64,000 bases of DNA, from positions 62,001 through 126,000 of the forward strand of contig NZ_CP042823.1 in NCBI RefSeq assembly GCF_008000895.1, written 5' to 3'. The notes below the pieces were generated by a model. It saw only the letters and a program-made list of their open reading frames with translations, searched no databases and was not told the origin of the DNA. Below, piece by piece: positions 45,350-56,424 of the stretch. Within the stretch, counting starts at the first letter, position 1. Every line of letters starts with the position of its first letter. The translations under genes were made by a program, and so were the position numbers. Origin of the DNA: Methylobacterium sp. WL1. Lineage in GTDB: Bacteria; Pseudomonadota; Alphaproteobacteria; Rhizobiales; Beijerinckiaceae.

Positions 45350-46646
45350 TCACGGGCGGATCTGGCCGCTGCCGTGGACCCGGTACTTGAACGTGGTCAG
45401 CTGCTCCACGCCCACCGGGCCGCGGGCATGCATCCGACCGGTGGCGATGCCGATCTCGGACCCGAAGCCGAATTCGCCGCCGTCGGCGAACTGGGTCGAA
45501 GCGTTGTGGGTGACGATCGCCGAATCGACCTCCGCCAAAAAGCGCGTGGCCTCGGCGCGGTCACCCGTGATGATCGCGTCGGTGTGATGCGAGCCGTAGG
45601 TCTCGATATGCTCGATCGCCGCGTCGATCCCATCGACCACGCGGGCCGCGATGATCGCGTCGAGATACTCGGTGTGCCAGTCATCCTCCGAGACCGCCGT
45701 CACCCGGGAATCCGCCAATTGAACCTCGGCATCCCCGCGCACCGCGCAACCGACATCGAGCAGGGTGCGGATGAGGGGCGCGAGGTGGGTCGCCGCACAG
45801 GCCCGATCGACCAGCAGCGTTTCAGCCGCGCCGCAGACGCTGGTCCGGCGCATCTTGCTGTTGAGCACCACGGCCAGTGCCATGTCGAGATCCGCCCCGG
45901 CCGCGACGTAGACGTGGTTGACGCCGTCGAGATGGGCGAAGACCGGCACCCGCGCCTCGGCCTGGACGCGCTCCACGAGGCCGCGCCCGCCCCGGGGCAC
46001 GATCACGTCGATGCAGCCGTCGAGGCCGCCGAGCATAAGCCCGACTGCGGCGCGGTCCCGGGTCGGGACCAGCTGGATCGCGTCGGCCGGCAGGCCGGCC
46101 TCGGCCAGGCCTTCGCTCATCGCCTTGGCGATGGCCATGGCGCTGCGATGGCTGTCGGAGCCGGCGCGCAGGATCGCGGCGTTGCCGGCCTTGAGGCAGA
46201 GCGCGCCGGCATCCGCGGTGACGTTGGGGCGGCTCTCGAAGATCACGCCGATCACGCCGAGCGGCACCGCGATGCGCTCGATCAGCAGGCCGTTCGGCCG
46301 CTCGATCGCGGCGAGCTGGCGCCCGACCGGATCGGCCAGGGAGCCGACCTTGTCGACGGAATCCGCGATCGCCGCGACGCGGGCGGCATCGAGGGCGAGC
46401 CGGTCGATCAGGGCCGGGCTCTGGCCGGCCTGGCGGGCGGCGGCGACATCGCGGGCGTTCTCCCGCAGGATCTCCGCGGCGTTGGCCGCAGGCGCTCGGC
46501 GATCAGCCGGAGAGCCCTGTCCTGGTCTGGGCCGAGGCGAGCGCCATGCGCCGGCCGGCGACGCGCGCCCGCCGACCGATCGCCGCCATCTGCTCCGGCA
46601 GCGCCTCGGCCTCGGCGAAATCCGATCTCAAGTTCAGGACGGGCAC
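45350..46646 (-). pseudogene. proA: proA (glutamate-5-semialdehyde dehydrogenase), two frameshifts near 5' end
   Basis: Residues 1-40 ([20 protein letters not shown]..., GTG start at 46646; ATG 46715 is also open) stop early after QTR. A ~35-base middle piece (LRLIAERL) is in a second frame, and the main body from GCCAACGCC onward is in a third, open to 45350. That body includes [20 protein letters not shown] and the active-site Cys in [12 protein letters not shown]. Single missing bases at about 46521 and 46487 restore the expected sequence. The remaining ~90% is intact. It follows proB in the standard proline operon. Confidence 0.85.
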
Positions 46647-46808
46647 GCTGGCGTCCTCAGTGTTCGAGGGCCGCGAAAACCGGCCCGACAGGGGGAGAGT
46701 GTCGTATTTGCACATCGGGCGATGGGCCTACAAGTGTGTCGGCACGGCAATCGTGACAGGGTTCACACCATCGACCGCACGCGAATAATTGATCTGAGTC
46801 AGTTCAAT

Positions 46809-47924
46809 TCAAAACAGAGCCAGATCATCGCGGTGCACCATCCAGGCGCGGCCGGGATAGTTGAGCAAATCCGGTATGCGCGCACTCGGATGGCCGATGA
46901 TCAGCGCCGCCTCGGCGCTGTCGTAGGCCACGAGGCCGCGGCCCAGAACGCGCCCGTCCGGATCCCGGATCAGCACCGCGTCGCCCCGGGAGAAACTGCC
47001 CTCGATCGCCCGGACGCCCACCGGCAGCAGGCTGGCCCCGCCGAGCAGCGCCTTGGCGGCCCCGGCATCGATGGTCAGCGTCCCGCGCGGCTCCAGGGAG
47101 CCGGCGATCCACGTCTTGCGTGCCGCGGTCGGGGTGGAGCCGGATAGGAACCACGTGCAACGCGCGCCCTCCCGCACCGCCTTCAGGGGGTTCTTGCCCC
47201 GTCCGTCCGCGATGACCAGGTGGGTGCCCCCTGAGGCCGCGATCTTGGCCGCCTCGACCTTCGTGCGCATGCCGCCCCGGGACAGCTCCGAGGCCGGGCC
47301 GCCGGCCATCGCCTCGATCTCCGGGGTGATGCGCTCGACCACGGGCAGGTGCCGCGCATCGGGATCCGACAGGGGCGGCGCGGTGTAGAGGCCGTCGATG
47401 TCCGAGAACAGGACCAGCACGTCGGCGTCGATCATCGTGGCGACCCGGGCGGCCAGCCGGTCGTTGTCGCCGTAGCGGATCTCGGAGGTCGCCACCGTGT
47501 CGTTCTCGTTGACCACCGGGACGGCGCGCATCTCCAGGAGCTTCAGTACGGTGGCCCGGGCGTTGAGGTAGCGGCGTCGCTCCTCGGTGTCCTGCGGGGT
47601 CACCAGGATCTGGCCCGCCACGATGCCGTGATGCCCGAGCGCCTCGGCCCAGTGCCTGGCGAGGGTAATCTGCCCCACGGAGGCTGCGCCCTGGCTCTCC
47701 TCCAGCCGCAGGATCCCCGGCGGCAGGCCCAGCACCGTCCGACCGAGCGCAATGCTGCCCGAGGAGACGACCAGCACGTCGACGCCGCGCGCATGCAACT
47801 CCGCGATGTCCTCGGCCAGAGCCGCCAACCAGGCATGGCGCAGCCGGCCGGCATTGCGATCAACCAGCAGGGCCGACCCGACCTTGATGACGACGCGGCG
47901 GAATTCTTCGAGGGCCGGGATCAT
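46809..47924 (-). CDS. proB: Glutamate 5-kinase
   Basis: 371 residues. Amino-acid kinase domain ([50 protein letters not shown]) and a C-terminal PUA domain (about 280-371). Makes gamma-glutamyl phosphate, the first step to proline, and in relatives is inhibited by proline. Intact, unlike the downstream proA. Its stop is 162 bases before the proA GTG. Confidence 0.95.
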   Translation of the reverse strand: MIPALEEFRRVVIKVGSALLVDRNAGRLRHAWLAALAEDIAELHARGVDVLVVSSGSIALGRTVLGLPPGILRLEESQGAASVGQITLARHWAEALGHHGIVAGQILVTPQDTEERRRYLNARATVLKLLEMRAVPVVNENDTVATSEIRYGDNDRLAARVATMIDADVLVLFSDIDGLYTAPPLSDPDARHLPVVERITPEIEAMAGGPASELSRGGMRTKVEAAKIAASGGTHLVIADGRGKNPLKAVREGARCTWFLSGSTPTAARKTWIAGSLEPRGTLTIDAGAAKALLGGASLLPVGVRAIEGSFSRGDAVLIRDPDGRVLGRGLVAYDSAEAALIIGHPSARIPDLLNYPGRAWMVHRDDLALF

Positions 47925-48267
47925 AATTCTTCGCAGAGACGAGGCACGGGATGCGGTTTGGACGATGTTTTTGCGAATGAACAGCGGCCGGGACGCGACC
48001 GCGAGTATGTCACGACCGCGGGCACATCCGGCATGCTCAGCTTGCGCGCTACGCTGGACTGCGCCTCATCGAACGTTGAGACGGCGGCCCGGCAGCGCGT
48101 CGATCACGGGCCTATCGAACGGCGTTCCGTGCAGATCGGCAAGCGTAGGCAAAGATCAGGGCTTCGTGCATCTGCCCGGTCCGAGTCGGGCCTGGGAGAC
48201 TAACGGAGCCGCTCCCCGTCGTCGAAGGTACCGGTACGCCACGAACGCGCGCGTGCCGCCCCGTCAC
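47925..48267. other. Intergenic region with no recognised gene
   Basis: 343 bases between proB and obgE, both on the minus strand. All frames were read and no known protein, RNA or clear terminator was seen. It may carry the proB promoter. Confidence 0.5.
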
Positions 48268-49320
<1,053 letters not shown>

Positions 49321-49423
49321 CTAGCCTCGGCAACCCGGGAGTCGTCGCGGCATAGAGTGGGTGCGTCGGACTGTTCGACGCCGCGCCCGGCCCCTCCATT
49401 CGGGGAGGCCGGAACGCTGTGAT

Positions 49424-50029
49424 TCAGGACGCCGCTGCGAGTTCCGCTGGGGAATCGGAAGCATCCACATGGGCCACCCAGTCGTTGCGGTCGAGGCCGA
49501 ACAGGTCGACCTCCCGGTCGCCGCCACGGGCCGGGCAGGCGCGCGGGCCACGCCCGATCACCCGGAAACCGACCTTCTCCAAGACACGCCGGGAGGCCGG
49601 GTTCGCCGGCAGCGCCGAAGCTTCGATCCGGCCCCCGCCCGCATAGGCGAAATAGGCATGGACCAGGGCCCGCGCGGCCTCGCCCATCAGGCCGTTGCCC
49701 CACCAGGGCCGGCCGAGCCAATAGCCCAGATGCGCCGGCGTACCACCACCCGAGATCCCGACCAGGCCGATCAGCTTGGCCGGGGCCGACCGCTCGGTCA
49801 GCGCCAGCGTCAGGCCGCGGCCGGCCGTGTTGGCGACCCGCGTCTCGAGCAGGAACGCATCGACGGCGTGCCGGTCGAGCGGATGCGGGATCCGGGCGGT
49901 CATCTCGGCCACGGAGCGGTCGCCCGCCAGCGTCAGGACCGCGTCCCTGTCCTTGGCGGTCGGCCAGCGCAGCCAGAGCCTGCGCGTCTCGATCCGGAAA
50001 ACGTCGTCGCGGGTGAGATCGGGGAACAT
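49424..50029 (-). CDS. GNAT family N-acetyltransferase (RimJ/RimL-like)
   Basis: 201 residues. The Acetyltransf_3 pattern is visible: RLWLRWPTAKD at the start, HLGYWLGRPWWGNGLMGEA and NPASRRVLEKVGFRVIGRG at the CoA site and end. Lies between rpmA and obgE, where alphaproteobacteria commonly keep this gene; ribosomal-protein N-acetylation is plausible, but the substrate is unproven. Stops 121 bp before obgE. Confidence 0.85.
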   Translation of the reverse strand: MFPDLTRDDVFRIETRRLWLRWPTAKDRDAVLTLAGDRSVAEMTARIPHPLDRHAVDAFLLETRVANTAGRGLTLALTERSAPAKLIGLVGISGGGTPAHLGYWLGRPWWGNGLMGEAARALVHAYFAYAGGGRIEASALPANPASRRVLEKVGFRVIGRGPRACPARGGDREVDLFGLDRNDWVAHVDASDSPAELAAAS

Positions 50030-50084
50030 CGTGCCCTCGCAGGGCGGCGTTCCCGGTTCCGGGGCACCGCCTCAAGACGACGAA

Positions 50085-50110
50085 GGGGAGGATGGTGCCC
50101 CATCCTCCCC
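50085..50110 (-). terminator. Hairpin downstream of rpmA
   Basis: A perfect 11-bp stem (GGGGAGGATGG/CCATCCTCCCC) with a 4-nt loop, about 105 nt after the rpmA stop on the minus strand. The following bases are only weakly T-rich. Confidence 0.6.
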
Positions 50111-50214
50111 GGTGTTCCGTCCGATCCGTCCCGTCAGGGGCTCGGCATCGACGTCTCCGGTCCGGTGTGGGACACCGGGCGGGACGCCAGCTTCGCCGCT
50201 CGGGCGCCCGCCTG

Positions 50215-50481
50215 TTATTCCGCGGCCTGGGCCAGCGGGGTTACGGCTACGAACTCGCGCCCGCGGCGCGTCTCGAAGCGGACATGGCCCGGGACCAGCG
50301 CGAACAGCGTGTGGTCCTTGCCCATGCCGACATTGCTGCCGGGATGCCATTTCGTGCCGCGCTGGCGCACGATGATGTTGCCCGGAATCACGGCTTCCGA
50401 GCCGAACTTCTTGACGCCGAGACGACGGCCGGCCGAGTCGCGGCCGTTGCGGGACGAGCCGCCTGCTTTCTTGTGTGCCAT
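50215..50481 (-). CDS. rpmA: 50S ribosomal protein L27
   Basis: 88 residues: [20 protein letters not shown] start, then [22 protein letters not shown]. No N-terminal cleavage extension. Sits near the peptidyl-transferase centre. Follows rplU on the same strand, with a 10-bp hairpin between them. Confidence 0.97.
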   Translation of the reverse strand: MAHKKAGGSSRNGRDSAGRRLGVKKFGSEAVIPGNIIVRQRGTKWHPGSNVGMGKDHTLFALVPGHVRFETRRGREFVAVTPLAQAAE

Positions 50482-50516
50482 GGGATCTGCTCCGAATGCG
50501 TGTGGGTCGCGCGGAT

Positions 50517-50540
50517 CGCGGGCCTCGCCGGAGGCCCGCG
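50517..50540. other. Perfect hairpin between rplU and rpmA
   Basis: CGCGGGCCTC-GCCG-GAGGCCCGCG, a perfect 10-bp stem with a 4-nt loop in the 64-nt gap between the two ribosomal genes. It lacks a U-tract, so it may be an RNA-processing or partial-attenuation site. Confidence 0.5.
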
Positions 50541-50545
50541 CTCGA

Positions 50546-50860
50546 TCACGCGGAGATGGCGGTGATACGCACCACGGTGTGGTGCTGGCGGTGACCGCGC
50601 TTGCGGCGCGAGTTCTGGCGGCGGCGCTTCTTGAAGGCGATGACCTTCTTGTCGCGACCGTGGCTCACGATCTCGCCCGTGACGCTGATGCCCGACAGGG
50701 TCGGCGCACCGACTTGCGTCGCGCCCGCACCGTCAGCGAACAGGAGGACCTCACCGAAGGTCACGGTTTCACCGGCTTCGCCAGGCAGGGTGGCGATGGT
50801 GATGGTGTCGTTGGCGGCGACGCGGTACTGCTTGCCGCCCGTCTTGATGACTGCGAACAT
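50546..50860 (-). CDS. rplU: 50S ribosomal protein L21
   Basis: 104 residues from the ATG at 50860 ([14 protein letters not shown]); the upstream open frame is not used. The C-terminal basic [21 protein letters not shown] region that contacts rRNA is complete. First gene of the rplU-rpmA pair. Confidence 0.96.
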   Translation of the reverse strand: MFAVIKTGGKQYRVAANDTITIATLPGEAGETVTFGEVLLFADGAGATQVGAPTLSGISVTGEIVSHGRDKKVIAFKKRRRQNSRRKRGHRQHHTVVRITAISA

Positions 50861-51037
50861 CGTTGCTCTCGTGTTCTCGAACGGCCTCCGGGGCGGCTGC
50901 CCCTGGACCGGCTTCTTGTTTGAAGTCATTGCACGGGCGGACCCGGACAACGCGAAACGCGCGGACCTCGTCGAGGAGGCCGCGCGCCATGCCGGGTCAG
51001 TAGGGGCGGGGTGGCTCCGTGTCAATCCTGGACGGGA

Positions 51038-51409
51038 TCAGCGGATCAGCGCGCCGGTCGCGAGAATGCCCTTGGCGACGCTGCCCTGGGGGCCGAACGC
51101 GGCCAGCGCCTGCGTGCACCACGCCTCTCGCCCGTCCGCGGCGAGTTGCTGCCGGACCTGCGTGGCCCGGGTCCGCAACTTCTCCTGCAGGATGGCTTCC
51201 TGCGCCGCGGCGACCTTGGTCGCGAGCCGCAGGGTCGTGAGCTGCCCGGCCTTCACCTGGATGCCCGGACAGGCCTGCTCGGCGATAATGGTCGTAGCCG
51301 CCGCCTCGGCATAATTGTCGAGGGGGGTGGACGCAGGAGGCACCGCCGGCGCTTGCGCCCAGGCCGGACCCGCCAGCACCAGAACCGAAATCAGCCAAGC
51401 TCCGCGCAA
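51038..51409 (-). CDS. Secreted protein of unknown function
   Basis: 123 residues, TTG start at 51409 behind GGAG. Clear signal peptide (LRGAWLISVLVLAGPAWA, cleavage near 19). The mature part contains two Cys (in EQACPG and EAWCTQA; possible disulfide) and is otherwise helical, Ala/Gln-rich. No family recognised. It lies upstream of rplU on the same strand, 177 bp away. Confidence 0.68.
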   Translation of the reverse strand: MRGAWLISVLVLAGPAWAQAPAVPPASTPLDNYAEAAATTIIAEQACPGIQVKAGQLTTLRLATKVAAAQEAILQEKLRTRATQVRQQLAADGREAWCTQALAAFGPQGSVAKGILATGALIR

Positions 51410-51622
51410 CGCTCAGATCTCCATGGCAGCGATCGGCGCGCCGTCCGCGACAGGCCCGGACGCATCCGGCGACCTGTCCGCGGCGAGGGCGCGACCTGGG
51501 CTGCCTTTAACCGGTGGGGCCGCCTGCGCCAACGTCGAGCCGGTCCGATCGCGCCGACGCGCCGGGCCGACGTTGCTTTCCGTGTCTCCGATCCTTCCTG
51601 CGGCCACGATCCTTCCCGCAGG

Positions 51623-52243
51623 TCATTGAGCCGCCTTGAACTCACCCTCGATGCGCAGCGAAACCTCGTCGCCGAGGGCCGGCAGGTAGGCGTTCACGCC
51701 GAAATCCGAGCGCTTCACCATCGCGCGTCCGTCGAAGCCGACGGTGTAGCGCTTGTCCACCGGGTGGATGCCCGCCTGATTGAACGTGGCGTCGATCGCC
51801 AGCGGCCGGGTGACGCCGCGCAGGGTCAGGTCGCCGGTGATCCGCGCGGTGGTCGGGCTCGTCGGCTCCACGGTGGTGGCCGTGAAGGTGGCACTCGGGA
51901 ACTTGGTCGTGTCGAAGAAATCGGCTGCCGCCAAATTCTCGTTCAGGCGAGTGCTGCCCGTGCTGACCCCGCTGAGCGGCACGCTGACCTCCAGGCGGCT
52001 CTTGTCGGGTGCCTTCGGGTCGAGCGTGAGTGTGCCGGTCAGGCCGGTGAACTGGCCGTAATAGGTCGAGTAGCCGAGATGGCTCACCGACCATGTGACC
52101 TTGCCGTGATCCGGATCCAGGACGTAGGCGCCCGGCCGGACCTGGGTCGGGTCCTTGCTCGGCGTCGTGGCGGCCGGATCGTCCGCGGCCCGGGCGGGGC
52201 CGAGGCACAGAAGACCGATCAGGGCGAGAATGGGCGCGCGCAT
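51623..52243 (-). CDS. YceI family periplasmic protein
   Basis: 206 residues. Signal peptide (APILALIGLLCLGPARA, cleavage near 19), then the YceI lipocalin-like domain: YVLDPDHGKVTWSVSHLGYSTYYGQFTG, LTLRGVTRPLAIDATF and KRSDFGVNAYLPALGDEVSL. Relatives bind polyisoprenoids. Not in an obvious operon; 154 bp from ruvA, which it faces away from. Confidence 0.92.
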   Translation of the reverse strand: MRAPILALIGLLCLGPARAADDPAATTPSKDPTQVRPGAYVLDPDHGKVTWSVSHLGYSTYYGQFTGLTGTLTLDPKAPDKSRLEVSVPLSGVSTGSTRLNENLAAADFFDTTKFPSATFTATTVEPTSPTTARITGDLTLRGVTRPLAIDATFNQAGIHPVDKRYTVGFDGRAMVKRSDFGVNAYLPALGDEVSLRIEGEFKAAQ

Positions 52244-52397
52244 GGTCGTTTCCCCGCTCGTCCGGCCGGATCTCGGTCGTCCTCAAGCCTGGCCGTCACG
52301 GCGCCCCTGATTCCACGAAGTGCCCACGGGCTCAAGCGCGTCTGGCGGACGCGCCCCGGCTTCTATAGGCATCGCGACGGCAGCGGACGGGCACAGA

Positions 52398-53015
52398 ATG
52401 ATCGGCAAGCTCAGGGGCGTGGTGGATTCGTTCGGCGAGGATTTCGTCATCCTCGACGTCTCCGGCGTCGGCTACATCGCGCATTGCTCGGCGCGGACGC
52501 TCCAGCGCATGCCGAAGGTCGGCGAGCCGGCGGACCTGTCGATCGAAACGTATGTCCGCGAGGACATGATCCGGCTCTACGGATTCCGCTCGGATGCCGA
52601 GCGGGAGTGGTTCCGGCTGCTCCAGACCGTCCAGGGCGTCGGCTCCCGGGTCGCCCTGGCGATCCTGTCTGTCCTGGAACCCGATGCCCTGGCGAACGCC
52701 ATCGCCACAGGCGACAAGGGCACGATCAGCCGAGCACCCGGAGTCGGGCCGCGGCTCGCCGCCCGGCTGACCGCCGAATTGAAGGATAAGGCGCCCACCT
52801 TCGCACCGATCGACCCCGCCCTGGTCGCCCTGACCGGCGCGGTCGAGGACGGCGCCGCGCCCAGACCGGTGGCCGACGCGATCTCGGCGCTGGTCAATCT
52901 CGGCTATCCACAGGTGCAGGCGGCCTCGGCCATCGCGTCGGTCCTGAAGGGGGCCGGGGAGGGCGCCGAGGCGAAGGTTTTGATTCGGCTCGGGCTGCGC
53001 GAACTCGCGCGCTGA
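52398..53015 (+). CDS. ruvA: Holliday junction branch migration protein RuvA
   Basis: 205 residues from the ATG at 52398 ([12 protein letters not shown]); the open frame upstream is ignored. Domain I OB fold, domain II with two helix-hairpin-helix motifs ([17 protein letters not shown] and [15 protein letters not shown]), and domain III at the C-terminus ([19 protein letters not shown]) are present. RuvA loads the RuvB motor on junctions. Neither ruvC nor ruvB is adjacent here. Confidence 0.95.
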   Translation: MIGKLRGVVDSFGEDFVILDVSGVGYIAHCSARTLQRMPKVGEPADLSIETYVREDMIRLYGFRSDAEREWFRLLQTVQGVGSRVALAILSVLEPDALANAIATGDKGTISRAPGVGPRLAARLTAELKDKAPTFAPIDPALVALTGAVEDGAAPRPVADAISALVNLGYPQVQAASAIASVLKGAGEGAEAKVLIRLGLRELAR

Positions 53016-53155
53016 CGCCGGCCGGTTCGGGCCGCCGGCTGGTCGATCGGATGGGGACGATTCGCTCGAAGCGCTGAGAGTTGCACCGTCTTGACCGAGG
53101 CCGCCTTGGGTGCCATCTCCCTCGGCGACCAGTAAACTATTGAAAAAGCTTCTAC

Positions 53156-53172
53156 TTTTCAGTCGTTCTAAT
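53156..53172. promoter_or_regulatory. Possible Irr/ICE-like site upstream of bfd-bfr
   Basis: An AT-rich promoter segment with TTCTAAT preceded 3 nt earlier by a weak inverted half TTTTCAG. This is only a partial match to the TTTAGAA-N3-TTCTAAA type of iron control element used by Irr in this order. Confidence 0.3.
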
Positions 53173-53242
53173 CTGGTAGGTCCGAAACGCCTTGTCCGAC
53201 ACGGTCGGGTCAGGCCCTAGGAAGACGGGTTCTGCAGCGCGC

Positions 53243-53515
53243 ATGATCGTCTGTTCTTGCAACGTCCTGTCCGATGGCGCCGTTCGCAGCTGCCTGTCAC
53301 CCGGCCCAGGTTGTCCCCGCACCCCGGCGCAGGTCTACGCCTGCCTCGGCTGCAGCCCGAAATGCGGGCGCTGCGCCCGGACCATTCGGGAGATCATGCG
53401 CAGCGCGCTGGGAGAAGCGGCAGCCGATCAGGGCAGCCATGAATGCTCGACGACTTGCGCTAACGCTTGCAGTTTGGTCTTATTCCAAACTGCGGAGGAT
53501 GGAATCACGGCGTAA
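53243..53515 (+). CDS. bfd: Bacterioferritin-associated ferredoxin
   Basis: 90 residues from the ATG at 53243 (MIVCSCNVLSD). [2Fe-2S] ligands as CxC (Cys4, Cys6) and CxxC (Cys41, Cys44). Bfd binds bacterioferritin and reduces its core to release iron. The C-terminal ~30 residues differ from those I expect, with CSTTCANACSL, and are partly encoded by a perfect DNA inverted repeat. Bfr follows 43 nt downstream. Confidence 0.88.
   Translation: MIVCSCNVLSDGAVRSCLSPGPGCPRTPAQVYACLGCSPKCGRCARTIREIMRSALGEAAADQGSHECSTTCANACSLVLFQTAEDGITA
53469..53493. other. Perfect inverted repeat in the bfd 3' end
   Basis: GCAGTTTGG-TCTTATT-CCAAACTGC, a perfect 9-bp stem with a 7-nt loop, inside the last codons of bfd. 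Could be an RNA processing/stability element or a regulator site for bfr. Confidence 0.6.
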
Positions 53516-53558
53516 CGCCTAAGCCCCCCGCCAAAAGAGCTGTAAGGAGTACGGGGGC

Positions 53559-54056
53559 ATGAAGGGCGACACCAAGGTCATCGAGTACCTGAATCGCGGC
53601 CTGAAGAGCGAGCTGACTGCGGTCAGCCAGTACTGGCTGCATTTCCGGATGCTCAATGACTGGGGCTATATCGATCTGGCCAAGTTCTGGCGCAAGGAAT
53701 CGATCGAGGAGATGAACCACGCCGACCGGTTCGTAGACCGGATCCTGTTCCTCGACGGATTCCCGAACCTGCAGGAGCTGGAGCCGCTCCGCATCGGCCA
53801 GACCGTGCAGGAGATCATCGAGTGCGACCTGGCTGCCGAGAACGGCGCCCGCAGCCTCTATCTCGAGGCCGCGCAGTACTGCGAATCGATCAACGAGCGC
53901 GTCTCGAAGAACCTGTTCGAGGATCTGGCCACGGACGAGGAAGGCCATATCGATTTCCTTGAGACCCAACTCGAGCTGATCAAGCAGATCGGCCTGCCGC
54001 TCTACGCCCAGAAGCATATTGGCGGCCTTGAGGCGATCGCCCCCGAGAAGGCCTGA
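53559..54056 (+). CDS. bfr: Bacterioferritin
   Basis: 165 residues. Ferroxidase ligands Glu18, Glu51, His54, Glu94, Glu127 and His130 and the haem ligand Met52 are all in place ([26 protein letters not shown]). Forms 24-mers that store iron. RBS TAAGGAG. It directly follows bfd, so storage and release partners are co-expressed. Confidence 0.97.
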   Translation: MKGDTKVIEYLNRGLKSELTAVSQYWLHFRMLNDWGYIDLAKFWRKESIEEMNHADRFVDRILFLDGFPNLQELEPLRIGQTVQEIIECDLAAENGARSLYLEAAQYCESINERVSKNLFEDLATDEEGHIDFLETQLELIKQIGLPLYAQKHIGGLEAIAPEKA

Positions 54057-54063
54057 GCCGGCC

Positions 54064-54108
54064 CGGGTTCCCAGGTCGCGCTCCTCGAAGCGGCGACGCG
54101 GGAACCCG
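54064..54108 (+). terminator. Hairpin downstream of bfr
   Basis: CGGGTTCCC pairs with GGGAACCCG around an inner GTCGC/GCGAC stem, just after the bfr stop. No U-tract. Confidence 0.45.
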
Positions 54109-54195
54109 ACGGCCCTTCGCCGAGGTCGGGCCCATTGATGGGGCGCCCGGCATCGGCCAGGGTCGTCCGAGACGGAACGACGATAGGAACGACAG

Positions 54196-54993
54196 ATGCG
54201 GCTCGTGGTGGTCGGCGCAGACGGGCGCATGGGGCGGATGCTGATCCGCGCGGTGTCCGAGGCCGAGGGGTGTACCCTGGCGGCGGCGATCGAGCGCGCG
54301 GGTTCGTCGGTCCTCGGGCAGGATGCCGGGGTGCTCGCCGGCCTCCCTCCCCTCGACGTGCCGGTGACCGACGACCCGTTGACCGCGTTCGCAACCGCCG
54401 ACGGCGTGCTGGACTTCACGGCCCCGGCCGCCACCGTGCAGTTCGCCGAACTGGCCGCCCAGGCGCGCATCGTCCACGTGATCGGGACGACCGGCCTGTC
54501 CGACGACGACCTCGGGAAGCTGCAGGCTGCCGCCTACCATGCCCGCCTCGTGCGCTCCGGCAACATGTCGCTCGGCATCAACCTGTTGGCCGAACTGGTC
54601 CGCAGGGTCGCCAAGACGCTGGGCGACGAGTTCGATATCGAGATCACCGAGATGCACCACCGGATGAAGGTGGATGCGCCCTCCGGCACGGCTTTGCTCC
54701 TGGGTGAGGCTGCCGCCGAGGGGCGGGGCGTCGAGCTCAAGGACGTGCGGGTCTCGACCCGGGACGGGCATACGGGCGCCCGCAGGCCGGGCGATATCGG
54801 CTTCGCCACGTTGCGGGGCGGATCCGTGGTCGGCGACCACAGCGTAATCTTCGCCGGGGCCGGCGAGAGCCTGACCATCAGCCACCACGCCGCCGACCGC
54901 GGGTTGTTCGCCGCCGGCGCCGTGAGGGCCGCCCTCTGGGCGCATCCGAAGCCGCCGGGTCTCTACTCCATGGCGGACGTGCTCGGGCTTTAG
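54196..54993 (+). CDS. dapB: 4-hydroxy-tetrahydrodipicolinate reductase
   Basis: 265 residues. N-terminal NAD(P)-binding motif [12 protein letters not shown] and the catalytic/substrate segment [21 protein letters not shown]. Reduces HTPA in the diaminopimelate/lysine pathway; asd, an earlier enzyme of the same pathway, is 4.4 kb downstream. Followed 24 nt later by gpmA on the same strand. Confidence 0.95.
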   Translation: MRLVVVGADGRMGRMLIRAVSEAEGCTLAAAIERAGSSVLGQDAGVLAGLPPLDVPVTDDPLTAFATADGVLDFTAPAATVQFAELAAQARIVHVIGTTGLSDDDLGKLQAAAYHARLVRSGNMSLGINLLAELVRRVAKTLGDEFDIEITEMHHRMKVDAPSGTALLLGEAAAEGRGVELKDVRVSTRDGHTGARRPGDIGFATLRGGSVVGDHSVIFAGAGESLTISHHAADRGLFAAGAVRAALWAHPKPPGLYSMADVLGL

Positions 54994-55017
54994 ACCATCA
55001 GGGAATACGACCGTCCG

Positions 55018-55656
55018 ATGGAGCGCCTGCTCGTCCTCGCTCGCCACGGCCAGAGCGAATGGAACCTCAAGAACCTGTTCACCGGTTGGCGCGATCCCGG
55101 GCTGACCGAGCGCGGCGTCGCCGAGGCGCAGGCCGCGGGAGGGGCGCTCCGGCGCGCAGGCTACGGATTCGATGTCGCCTTCACCTCCGGACTCGTCCGG
55201 GCACAGCGCACCTGCGCACTGATGCTGGAGGCGATGGGTGTTTCGGACATCGAAATCGTACGCGCGCAAGCGCTGAACGAGCGTGATTACGGGGACCTGG
55301 CCGGCCTCAACAAGGACGATGCCATCGCCAAGTGGGGTGAGGCGCAGGTCCACCTCTGGCGGCGCTCCTACGATGTTCGGCCGCCCGGGGGCGAGAGTCT
55401 CAAGGATACCGCGGCCCGGGTGCTGCCCTACTACATCGAGACGATCCTGCCACGGGTGATGGCCGGCCAGCGGGTCCTGGTCGCAGCCCACGGCAATTCC
55501 CTGCGGTCTCTGGTGATGGTCCTCGACCATCTGGGGCCGGACACCATCGCCAGCCTGGAGATCAGGACCGGCGAGCCGCTGATCTACCAGCTCGGCGCCG
55601 ACACCGCGGTGGCCTCCAAGGAGATCTTGACCCGCGACGTCGCGGCGGGTGGCTGA
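55018..55656 (+). CDS. gpmA: 2,3-bisphosphoglycerate-dependent phosphoglycerate mutase
   Basis: 212 residues. Phospho-histidine motif ARHGQSEWN (His10), the Glu in [11 protein letters not shown] and the second His in [10 protein letters not shown]. Converts 3- and 2-phosphoglycerate. Shorter than the ~250-residue enterobacterial form, as usual in alphaproteobacteria. Its TGA is directly followed by the TTG start of alkB, a translationally coupled pair. Confidence 0.93.
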   Translation: MERLLVLARHGQSEWNLKNLFTGWRDPGLTERGVAEAQAAGGALRRAGYGFDVAFTSGLVRAQRTCALMLEAMGVSDIEIVRAQALNERDYGDLAGLNKDDAIAKWGEAQVHLWRRSYDVRPPGGESLKDTAARVLPYYIETILPRVMAGQRVLVAAHGNSLRSLVMVLDHLGPDTIASLEIRTGEPLIYQLGADTAVASKEILTRDVAAGG

Positions 55657-56301
55657 TTGGCGACTGAGCTCGCGCCCGGGCTGATTCTTCACGCGGACTT
55701 GCTGGACCTGGCGGCCCGCACGCGCCTCGCCGCCGAGGTCGATGCCGTCCTGTCAGCTGCGCCGCCCATCACCCCGTCCATGCCGCGGACCGGGAAACCG
55801 TTCTCCGTCCGGATGTCGAATGCCGGCCCTCTCGGCTGGGTGTCCGACCGGCAGGGCTACCGGTACCAGCCGACCCATCCCGGAACTTGCGCGCCGTGGC
55901 CGGCGATCCCGCCGATCGCCCTAGCCGCCTGGGAAGCGCTCTCCGGCTTCCCGGCGTTGCCGGAAGCCTGCCTGATCAATCTCTACGGACCGGGCGCTCG
56001 CATGGGCCTGCACCAGGACCGCGACGAGGCCGACTTCTCCGCCCCGGTTCTGTCCCTGTCCCTGGGGGCGGAGGCCCTGTTCCGCTACGGCGGTCTCCGG
56101 CGCTCGGACCCGACACGCTCGGTGCGCCTGCGTCCCGGCGACGCCCTGGTCATCGGCGGCGCCTCGCGCCTGATCCACCACGGAATCGACCGGCTCTACC
56201 CTGACGACGGCCTGCTCGCCGAGAACCCGCTGCCGCGCTTCCTGCCGGCCGGCGGCCGCTGCAACCTGACGCTGCGCCGGGTCAGCACGCCGACGGCGTG
56301 A
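55657..56301 (+). CDS. alkB: Alpha-ketoglutarate-dependent dioxygenase AlkB
   Basis: 214 residues from a TTG that abuts the gpmA stop. The 2-oxoglutarate/Fe(II) motif HQDRDEADFSAPVLSLSLG carries the HxD; the distal His lies in RLIHHGID, and the 2OG-binding Arg pair is in GGRCNLTLRRV. Repairs 1meA/3meC in DNA and RNA by oxidative demethylation. No ada gene is adjacent. The rare start and coupling suggest low, gpmA-linked expression. Confidence 0.9.
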   Translation: MATELAPGLILHADLLDLAARTRLAAEVDAVLSAAPPITPSMPRTGKPFSVRMSNAGPLGWVSDRQGYRYQPTHPGTCAPWPAIPPIALAAWEALSGFPALPEACLINLYGPGARMGLHQDRDEADFSAPVLSLSLGAEALFRYGGLRRSDPTRSVRLRPGDALVIGGASRLIHHGIDRLYPDDGLLAENPLPRFLPAGGRCNLTLRRVSTPTA

Positions 56302-56424
56302 CGGCGCGGCAGCGGATCTCCCGATCTCCTGATCCCGCAGGCGCTTGACACTGGCTGCCCGCCGTCGGACCCATCGCACAAGGCGAGCCCATGTGGGCTT
56401 TGGCTTGAGGAGAACCGGTTTCCG

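Noticed and set aside
51413..51607. A 64-codon minus-strand frame just before the secreted-protein gene
   Set aside because: Low-complexity, no conserved motif or signal; it may be a leader peptide but nothing supports it.
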